From CAVVZJ01 sp963752755 (lineage in GTDB: Bacteria > Planctomycetota > Planctomycetia > Isosphaerales > Isosphaeraceae), in assembly GCA_963752755.1 (NCBI GenBank), contig CAVVZJ010000001.1, positions 1,550,001 to 1,614,000 on the forward strand: a DNA stretch of 64,000 nt, written 5' to 3'. Made by a program: the position numbers and the translations under genes. Under the pieces are notes generated by a model. That model saw only the letters and a program-made list of their open reading frames with translations, made no database searches and was not told where the DNA came from. The first letter of the stretch is position 1, and each line of letters starts with the position of its first letter. This document shows positions 56,852 through 64,000 of this stretch, piece after piece.

Positions 56852-57700
56852 CTCTCACACGGTCCACCTCCGGAGTCGGGGGTCACTGGTAGCCGATATT
56901 CCCATCGGGCTCGACGACCAGCGGGCGTCGCCAGGGCTTCAGCGGCTTGCCGGCGAAGGCGGCCTCATTCAGCTCGATGCCCATGCCGGGCGGGTCGGGG
57001 AGCCGCAGATGACCGTCTTACAGCACCAAGGGCTGGCGCACCAACTCCCGGTTCGGCCCGGTCTGATCGGGCTGGTATTCGAGGATCAGGAAGTTGGTCG
57101 TCGAGGCCGCGAACTGCACGGCCACGGCCGTGGAGACCGGCCCGAGGGGATTGTGGGGGGCGATCGACACGTAATGGGCCTCGGCCATCGCCGCGATCTT
57201 CTTGACTTCCAGCCCGCCGCCGCAGATCAGCAGGTCGGGCTGGAAGAGGTCGGCGGCGCCTGCGGCGAGGCGGTCGCGAAAGGCGTACTTGGTGTAGAGC
57301 ATCTCGCCGGTCGCGATCGGCACGCCGACCTCGCGCCGCAGCGCGGCCAGGGCCGCGATGTTCTCGGGCCGAAGCGACTCTTCGACGAACAGGGGGCGGT
57401 ATGGCCGCACCGCCCCGGTCAGCTCGCAGGCCCGGTAGGGCTCGAAGATCCCGGCGTGCGGGTCGAGTCCCACATCGATCGCGTCCCCGACCGCCGTGCG
57501 GTCGGCCTCCATGCGCCGGGCGACGCCCCGGAGCACGAGGCCCTGGGGCAGCGTCTCGCTGTCCGGGGGCTGGGGAGCCATCTTGACGGCCGTGAAGTCC
57601 TCGTCCACGGCGCGACGCGCCGCGGCGGCTAGTACACCCCGGCTGAATCGGCCTGCCACCGAAGCGGTGATCTTGCCGACTCGCCCCTGGTCCTCAGCCT

Positions 57701-58946
57701 TCACACGTTCAGGGACCGCCCCGTGAACGTCCACTTGAATGGCTTCGCCAGGGTCCGGTTGAAGTAGTCGATGAATGCCAGGATCTTCTCCCGAAGGTCC
57801 TCCGCCGACGTGAAGCTCCCACGACGGATCACACGTCGCACCAGGATGCTGAACCAGATCTCGATCTGGTTCAACCACGACGTGTGCTTCGGCTTGTATG
57901 CGAAGCGGATTCGGTGGCTCGCGTCCGTGAGGAACGCCTTCCGCGTCGCCACCGACGCCAGCACCCCACGCTTCCCCTTCGCGCCGAGGTTGCCCTCGAT
58001 CCCGCACGCCTCGGCCACGTAACGGACCAGCGACTCCGAGGCGTGCGTCGTCAAGTTGTCCGCCACGAAGATCCACCCCGCCTCCGGGTCGATGGCCACC
58101 GTCCGCGCGATGTGACCGGCGAAGTCCTCCTCGGTCCGGGTCGGTTGCACCGTTGGGGCGATCACCTCGCCGGTGGCCACCTCGAAGTTGCCGATCAGGC
58201 ACAGCGTCCCATAACGCCTGTACTCGAACTCGCGTCGCTCCACCTGACCCGGCCGCGACGGCTTCGTCGGCGCGATCCGCTCGGTCGCCTGGATGCCGGT
58301 CATCTCGTCGACACTCACCGTGTGGACCCCTTCGGACTCCAGGCGTCGCGGTGCCGCTCGGTAGCAATCGCAGATCCCCTCGACCTGGACGCGGAACGTC
58401 TCAGGATCATCGGGCTCCGCATTGAGCCAGTACCGGCTGAGGTGCGGTCGAAGTTCGGCCCCACTTTAAGAACCGCCCCACCTGGCGGGGCGAGATCGAC
58501 GCGACGATGCCACGCTGGATCACCTCGTCGGCCAACTCTGGTGGCGTCCAGTGCGTCACGGGTCGGCCGCACTCCTCGGGGTCTTCGCAGGCGACGGCCA
58601 GGATCTGGGTGACTTGCTCGGCGGTGAACTTGCCCGGGCAGCCGGGGCGTGGCCGGTCGCTCAAGAGTTCCTCGATCGCACGCGTCAGGACCGAGGGCTT
58701 CTCGCAGCACTCGGCCAGGACCAGCCGCTCGAAGGCATCGGCCCAGCGGTGCCACCAGGGTCCGCTCGCGTGGCGTTCCCACCCCAGGTGCTCGGCGATG
58801 TCCTGGTTGGCGTGGCCGTCGAAAGCCATCAGAATGATCCATGCCCGCTGGGCGACGGCTTGGGGACAGGTACCCGAGCGGGTCATGGTTTGCAGGATCG
58901 CCTGCTGGCGTTCCGTGATAATGAGCTTGCGAGCCCTGCCTGGCAT
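57701..58946 (-). pseudogene. IS630-family transposase with one frameshift
   Basis: From ATG 58946 the protein reads GRARKLIITERQQAILQTMT, HANQDIAEHLGWER, ELADEVIQRGIVASISPRQV and GRFLK. A run of four G near 58464 shifts the frame (three G repair it), after which AELRPHLSRYWLNAEPDDP, VHTVSVDEMTGIQATER, WIFVADNLTTHASESL and HTSWLNQIEIWFSILVRR supply the DDE core. It ends at 57701. Inactive unless the shift is an error or is programmed. Confidence 0.82.
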
Positions 58947-59040
58947 CGGTTCCGACTCCCGGTGCGTCGCGTGTGAGAATGGGCGATTTGGCGAATCGTC
59001 GCAAAATCGACCACGTCTTGAAAGGACGATTCAGCCGAGC

Positions 59041-60488
59041 GTAACTGATTCGCCACCCTCTTGCCCCGGCCCCATGCGGCTTTTACGGTGGTCGCCATGA
59101 GCGGAACGGACCTGGCCGGACTGGATCGCGAAGCCTTGATCGCCTTGGTGCTCACGCTCCAGGCCGAGGTCGAGGCCCTCAAGCGCGGCGGCAAGCGGCA
59201 GGCGGCGCCGTTCTCGAAGGGGACCCGCGTCAAGGACCCCAAGAGACCCGGGCGAAAGCCCGGCCGGGGGGTCTTCCAGCGCCGCGAAGCGTCCGAGCAG
59301 GTCGGCGAACCGCCGATCGACGTCCCGGTCGGCGAGACGGCCGGCCCGAAATGCGGCGGCGAGTTCGACGAAGCCCGAGTCGAGGAGGCCTCGATCCCCG
59401 ATCTCCCCCAGGTCGTCCGACCGCGTGCCCGGCTCTTCCGGGTCGGCGTCCGCCGCTGCCGGCGGTGCGGCGCGACGGCGCGCGGGCGGCCTCCCGACCG
59501 CGCCGCCGACCCGCGTGGGGCGACCGCCCATCGCCTCGGCCCGCGGCTGCTGGCCGCCGCCCACCACCTCCACGACGGCCTGGGCGGGCCGGTCCGCAAG
59601 GGGCCGGCGGTGATCGCGATCCTGACCGGCGTGCGGCTCACGCAGGGGGCCGTCACGCGTGACGCCCTCAAGAAGGCGGCCGGCGCGATCGGGACGACAT
59701 ATCGAACCCTGGGCGACTCGGTCCGCGAGGCCCCCTTCGTCCACACCGACGACACGGGCTGGCGCAGGGGGGCTCGCCGGCCTGGCGGATGGCCTTCGTG
59801 ACCGACGCCGCGACGGTCTACCAGGTCCGGCCGCGGCACCGCAACGAGGAGGTCGGCGAGCGGGTGCCGGCCGACTCCGCCGGGGTGATGAGCACCGACC
59901 GCGGGACCAGCTAGGACGCGGCCGAACTGGCCGGTGTGCAGAAGCCGAAGTGCCTGGCCCACGTCCTGCGGTCGCTGTCGGAGGTGCTGGAGACGAAGTC
60001 CCGCGGGGCGTGGCGGTTCGCGAAGCGGCGGAAGGACCGGCTCAAGCAGGCGCTGGCGCTGTGGCCTGAGCGCCGCGCCGGCGTCGGGCCGGGGCCGGAC
60101 TTCGCGGCCCGTCTGGGACGGCTGAAGTGGGCGATCACGGACCACCTGCGCGACCGGGCGCTGTCGGACCGCGACAACCAGCGACTCCTGAACGAGCTGG
60201 GCCGGTGCCACGACGCGGGCTCGCTGGTGCGGTTCCTGGACGAACCGGGGATCGAGCCGACGAACAACCGGGCGGAGCGTGCGCTCCGGCCGGCGGTGAT
60301 CGCGTGGAAGGTGTCGCAGTGCACGAAGACCGCGCGCGGCACGCGGGCCTTCGAGGCGTGGTCGCGCGTCCTTCGGACACGATCGCGGACCACGACCGGC
60401 CCCGCCCTGATCGACGCCGTCGTCCATCTCGTTCATCCCGCCGAACCCCGGCACGCCTGAACCGCCCGCCAGGACGCTAATCAGTTAC
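59041..60488 (+). mobile_element. IS66-family element C, copy 2, 8-bp target duplication
   Basis: The ends GTAACTGATT at 59041 and AATCAGTTAC ending at 60488 form the terminal repeats. The flanking octamers AGCCGAGC (59033-59040) and AGCCGAGG (60489-60496) are duplicated with one mismatch, matching the 8-bp duplications of IS66. It is inserted in the IS630 right end. Confidence 0.88.
59097..60460 (+). pseudogene. IS66 transposase C, copy 2, inactive
   Basis: From ATG 59097 the frame is open through the coiled coil, GKRQAAPFSKGTRVKDP, VRRCRRCGAT and VHTDDTGWR. A G-run length change follows, then MAFVTDAATVYQVRPRH, TAG at 59912-59914 (between GTS and DAAELAG), then CLAHVLRSLSEVLE and EPGIEPTNNRAERALRP to a normal end. 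It retains sequence that copy 1 has lost, but shares the same TAG. Confidence 0.85.
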
Positions 60489-60504
60489 AGCCGAGGAGTA
60501 CTAG

Positions 60505-62021
60505 TTTTACAGCAGCAGCAAATCCGCGGTGTTTCTGGTAACATCGAATCATAGGGAACTGAACACGCGAGGACCGGCCGGCCCGTCGCCCCAACACCTC
60601 ATGTCGGGAGGGAGCCTCCATGACACCGGACGACGTGCGCGCCGCGGCCGAGCGACTGGTCGACTTCCACGAGCGGTTCGCCCCGCTCTTCGGTAAGGAG
60701 CAGGCTCAGGACCATGCCTATGACTACGTCAAGGGCCTGATGGTCTGCCCCGACCGCAAGAGCGTCGAGCCGATCGCCCTCCTGGTCGGCCACGGCGATG
60801 TCTCGGGCCTCCAGAAGTTCATCAACAGCGCCCCCTGGCAGTACGACGACGTCCAGGCTGAACTCCAGGCCGTCTTCGACGGCGAGCTGGTCCCCTCGGC
60901 GGCCGGGTCGCCCGCCGGCGTCGTCGGTGTCATCGACGAGTCGGCCTTCGCCAAGCAGGGCGTACACTCCGCGGGCGTGGCCCGGCAGCACAACGGCCGG
61001 CTCGGCAAGGAAGACAACTGCCAGGTCGGCGTCTTCCTCGTCGGCGTTACCCCCGCGGGGGCCGCGCTGTTGGACCACCGGCTCTACCTGCCCAAGCCCT
61101 GGTGCGAGGACACGCCTGAGGCCCGGGCGCGGCGCGGCAAGGCGCACATCCCCGAGGACGTGACCTTCCGGCCCAAGGCCCGGATCGCTGCCGAACTGGT
61201 CCGCGGGGTCGTCGTGCTCGGTCAGACGCGACTGGACTGGGTGGTCGCCGACGAGGAGTACGGCAAGGCCGGGCACTTCCACGAGGCGATGGACGAGTTG
61301 GAGCAGCGGTACGTGGTCGAGGTGCCGGTGACGACGACCGTCTGGACCGAGGACCCGGCCGGGTGCGTGCCGGCGTACGGCGGCCGGGGCCAGCCGCCGA
61401 AGCGCCCGACACGGGAGGGTGTGAAGTCCGTGGCCGCGGTAGCCGCGGGGCTGCCCGCCGAAGCCTGGCAGACCCTGAAGGTGCGCGAAGGGGCGTGCGG
61501 GCCGCTGGTGTTCGAGTTCGCGGCGGTGCGGGTGTGGGCGATGCGCGACCAGAAGCCGGGGCCACCGGTGTGGCTGCTGATCCGCCGGTCGCTGGAGGCG
61601 ATCCCCGAGGTCAAGTACTACATCTCCAACGGCGGGGCCGAGACGCCCTTGAAGGTCCTGGCGTTGGTCGCCTGCACGCGCCACCGAGTGGAGGAATACT
61701 TCGGCGAGGCCAAGACGTACCTGGGGATGGCGCAGTACGAGACGCGGGCGTACGTGGGGTGGCACCATCACATGGCGCTGGTGGCGGTGGCGCACCTGTT
61801 CGTGACGTTGACGCGTCTGCGTCTGAAAAAAAGTCGAAGGGCCTGACGCTGGACCGGGCGGTGCGGCTGTTGAGGTCGGCGTTCTCCGAGGCGGAACTGA
61901 CCGTGGAGAAGGCGATCGCCCTGATGGACTACCACGAGGGGCGGAACAGGATCGCCAAGGCCTCACATGACAAGGCCTGGCACGCCAGGCACGAGGGCGT
62001 GAAATACCTGCTGCTGTAAAA
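60505..62021 (+). mobile_element. IS701-family element B, CTAG target duplication
   Basis: Terminal repeats TTTTACAGCAGCAG at 60505 and the complement ending at 62021 are flanked by CTAG at 60501-60504 and 62022-62025. Length is 1517 bp. Confidence 0.92.
60620..62019 (+). CDS. IS701-family transposase with a slippery 3' extension
   Basis: The zero frame (60620-61846, 408 residues) has GVIDESAFAKQG, KEDNCQVGVFLVGV, WVVADEEYGKAG and VEEYFGEAKTYLGMAQYE, the IS701 core. At CTG AAA AAA AGT (61827-61838) a -1 slip moves it to KKSKGLTLDRAVRLLRSAF and to the end at 62019, adding about 58 residues that look like genuine transposase C-terminus. A7 slippage is therefore probably used. The ATG has GGGAGG upstream. 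Intact. Confidence 0.88.
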
Positions 62022-62453
62022 CTAGGGCCTCGGGCGTCGCCCCGCCGATGCCACGTTAGACGCGGATGCAGTCGCGGCAGCGTCCGCCGAACAGCTCATA
62101 AACGGGCCTCCCCAGCGCGCGCCCCTTGAGGTCCCAGAGCGCAATCTCGATGCCGCTGATCGCGGCGTATCCGATCGATCCACCGGGGAGCCGCGAGCCG
62201 TTGACCATCAGGCGTCAGAGGTGCTCGATTCGGAACGGATCCTCGCCGACGAGCCAGCCCTTGAAGTCGTCGATCACGGCGACGGTCGCTGCGGCCGGGC
62301 CGACGCGGTACGCCTCGCCGATGCCGTGGAGGTGCGCGTCGGTGAGCACCTTGACGAACAAGTGGTTCCCGCCGCCGAGGTTCACGCCGTACGCCTGGAT
62401 GTCGATGATCTTCATGCGGATTGCCCTGCGGTAAGGGGCACGCGAGTTCCTTA

Positions 62454-63669
62454 GTGGTTCATCCGGCAGGTGATTTGCAGATGGATGGAGGCATCACCAG
62501 GAGGTGCCCCATGGCCGCCCGAGTCACGCTCCGCCCGATGACCCCCGAGGAACAGCAGGCCATCGCCGACCTGCTCCACTCGCGCACCGCCCCGGTCCGC
62601 CTGGTCGAGCGCGCCCGCATCGTCCGGGCCGCCGCCGACGGCCGATCCGCGCCCGTCATCGCCGCCGAGTTGGGCTGCTCACGCCCCACGGTCTATGCCT
62701 GGGTCCGCCGCTTCAACGACCAGGGGGTCGCCGGCCTCCAGGAGCGGCCCCGCGCCGGCCGGCCCCCGACCTACACCGCGGCACAGCGGGCCGAGGGCGT
62801 CGCCGCGGCGCTGACCGACCCCAAGGCCCTCGGCCTGCCGTTCGGCTGCTGGACGCTGGACCGCCTCCAGGCCTACCTCAGCGAGCAGAAGGGCCTGGCC
62901 ATCAAGCGGAGCCGCATCGACGAGGTCCTCACGGAGGAGGGCCTCCGCTGGCGGAAGCAGGAGACGTGGTTCGGCGAGCGGGTCGACCCCGACTTCGCCG
63001 AAAAAAGGGGGCGATCGAGCGGCTCTACACGGACCCGCCGGCGGGCTCGGTCGTCGTCTGCCTCGACGAGATGGGGCCGGAGTCGGCCAAGAGCTTCCCG
63101 GGCCGACAGCTCGTCCGCGTCGAGCCCCGAGGCGACGCCGATGGCCGAGGCCGGCCGGCCGGACGCGCCAAGCAAGAGATCGACTACGGGCGGCGCGGCA
63201 AGGGATACCTCTTCGGCGCCTTCCGCCCGGCCACCGGCGAGGCGTTGACGCGCCCGTATCCCAGCCGCAGCGCCGCCAACTGGGCCGACTTCCTGGCCCA
63301 CGCCGAGTCCTGGGTGCCGGCGGAGGTCGGGCGGGTCTACGCGATCGTCGACAACCTCAGCGCCCACCGGGCGACCGACGTGCTGCTGTTCGCGTTGGCC
63401 CACCCGCGCTGGGAATTCGTGTTCCAGCCGAAGTACGCGGCGTACCTGAACCTGATCGAGCCCTGGTGGAAGGGGCTGCGGAGCCTGGCCCTGAAGGGGC
63501 GTCGGTTCGAGACGTGGGAGGAGGTCTGCCGGGCGATCGAGGAGGCGACGGCCTACTGGAACTGGCACCGCCACCCGTTCGTCTGGGGCCGGCGCCGGAG
63601 ACACCGGCCGCGACGCCGCCCCGGCATCGCGGCCGTACCCGGAGTCAGGGGACTTGCCGGATGAACCAC
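62454..63669 (+). mobile_element. IS630-family element, copy 2 of 2
   Basis: Same ends and the same 1216-bp length as the element at 28899-30114, but in opposite orientation. Flanked by TA on both sides (62452-62453 and 63670-63671). Confidence 0.93.
62511..63664 (+). CDS. IS630-family transposase, copy 2 (two frames)
   Basis: ATG 62511 (AGGAGGT upstream) opens frame 1 with MAARVTLRPMTPEEQQAIAD and an HTH. At six A plus five G (63001-63011) a -1 shift leads into GAIERLYTDPPAGSVVVCLD and on to TGA 63664. The same slip site and protein sequence as copy 1 show that the shift is conserved. Confidence 0.85.
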
Positions 63670-63672
63670 TAA

Positions 63673-64000
63673 GAGCGCTCGGAAATAATGAGCCGAACGG
63701 CACACTGACTGCTCCTTCGTGAATCGGAGAGTGAGCCCCGGGACCGAAGGAGCACAGGCCATGAAACCGCTCGTCAGCGATGCCCTCTGGGAACGCCTCC
63801 AACCGCTGCTGCCGCCCCCGCCCCCACGCCGCTTCCGCTTCCCCGGCCGCAAGCCCCTGGATTACCGCAAGATCCTCACCGGCATCCTCTTCGTGCTCAA
63901 GACCGGCATCGCCTGGGACGACCTGCCCGCCGAGTGGGGCTGCGGCTGCGGCAAGACCTGTAGTCACTACCTGCGACTCTGGCACCAGGCGGGCGTCTGG
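63673..64000 (+). mobile_element. IS5-family element B, partial at window end
   Basis: It starts GAGCGCTCGGAAATAATGAG directly after the IS630 copy 2 target TA, and is cut by the end of the window. The transposase gene begins inside it. Confidence 0.65.
63761..64000 (+). CDS. IS5-family transposase, N-terminal part
   Basis: ATG 63761 follows GAAGGAG by ten bases. The 80 codons present read MKPLVSDALWERLQPLLP, then GRKPLDYRKILTGILFVLKT and AEWGCGCGKTCSHYLRLW, typical of an IS5/IS427 transposase N-terminus, and continue past the window. It is a different IS5 from element A. Confidence 0.85.
   Translation, partial: MKPLVSDALWERLQPLLPPPPPRRFRFPGRKPLDYRKILTGILFVLKTGIAWDDLPAEWGCGCGKTCSHYLRLWHQAGVW

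Larger units (their letters stand above)
57632..60501 (-). mobile_element. IS630-family element (fourth type), carrying an IS66 in its end
   Basis: The ends read GTACACCCCGGCTGAATCG at 57632 and GTACTCCTCGGCTGA inward from 60501, flanked by TA (57630-57631 and 60502-60503). IS66 element C copy 2 is inserted in the right terminal repeat. Without it the element is about 1414 bp. Confidence 0.85.
56883..62415 (-). pseudogene. Enolase-superfamily sugar-acid dehydratase, split by three elements
   Basis: The N-terminal 130 codons (62415-62026) read MKIIDIQAYGVNLGG, LFVKVLTDAHLHGIGEAYR and ISGIEIALWDLKGRALGRPV. The rest resumes at 57629 with AAAARRAVDEDFTAVKMAPQ, LFVEESLRPENIAAL, IATGEMLYTKY, FQPDLLICGGG and APHNPLGP, the metal-binding and His residues of galactonate/fuconate-type dehydratases. 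Joined at CTAG the frame reads RGIGGATPEALAAAARRA without loss. Nonsense codons occur at 62215-62217 (W to TGA), 62056-62058 (Y to TAA) and 57018-57020 (TAA). It is about 378 residues if repaired. Confidence 0.85.

Noticed and set aside
58883..60454. 523-codon minus-strand ORF over IS66 C copy 2
   Set aside because: It is the reverse of a recognisable IS66 transposase. Its apparent sequence matches the shadow on the opposite strand of copy 1.

Overview
The window is high-GC DNA that most likely comes from a planctomycete (Planctomycetia, Isosphaeraceae- or Gemmataceae-like). The clues are a DUF1553/DUF1501 gene pair, neutral-ceramidase-like genes, several twin-arginine or signal-peptide hydrolases, LamG and AsmA-like proteins, and many transposase families common in that phylum. 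The assignment is an inference from gene content. No ribosomal RNA or marker gene is present.

The window is an insertion-sequence sink. I count about two dozen mobile units from at least ten groups (IS3, IS4, IS5, IS66, IS630, IS701, ISL3, ISKra4, ISAzo13-type, one unassigned family, one group II intron, two MITE-like elements), many nested, abutting or truncated. Most chromosomal genes between them are damaged by insertions, frameshifts or nonsense codons.

Layout. 1-6.4 kb: right end of an integrative element, with a membrane protein, a DUF3102-like protein, a DNA methyltransferase, a double-HTH regulator, a beta-grasp/HTH excisionase-like gene and a tyrosine recombinase, ending at a tRNA-Arg gene with integrase arm-type repeats. 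6.8-11.6 kb: remains of a thiazole/oxazole-modified peptide (TOMM) locus, namely the last 62 codons of a YcaO cyclodehydratase cut by IS3 and a SagB-type dehydrogenase split by an IS4 element with a perfect 8-bp target duplication. 11.7-17.1 kb: exported phospholipase-D-like enzyme and a 1284-residue AsmA-like protein, both intact. 17.1-19.1 kb: decayed phage-like gene and a DUF932 gene. 19.1-27.2 kb: group II intron broken by IS66, then a chain of IS4-like, ISL3 remnant, an unassigned IS and an IS66 with a resolvase. 27.4-28.6 kb: exported UxuA-like enzyme. 28.9-38.0 kb: IS630, IS66, tRNA-Leu fragment, IS630, IS701 remnant, ISKra4, IS5. 38.3-49.3 kb: the main chromosomal island, with a small acidic protein, desaturase and methyltransferase, secreted methyltransferase, GH32/43-like protein, two ceramidase-like genes (one split by an apparent inversion), SGNH esterase and a LamG protein. 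49.9-52.9 kb: IS630 followed by a broken DUF1553-DUF1501 pair. 53.1-56.0 kb: four abutting elements (MITE, ISAzo13-like, MITE, ISAzo13). 56.0-62.4 kb: a sugar-acid operon (amidohydrolase plus enolase-superfamily dehydratase) whose dehydratase is split by three stacked elements. 62.5-64.0 kb: second copy of the first IS630 and the start of an IS5.

Functionally, the surviving host genes point to envelope lipid and glycan work (ceramidase, PLD, desaturase, AsmA) and sugar-acid catabolism. The most informative system is the disrupted TOMM locus, because removing the IS4 restores an uninterrupted SagB reading frame. Many frame breaks lie in G or C runs, so some may be sequencing errors rather than true decay.
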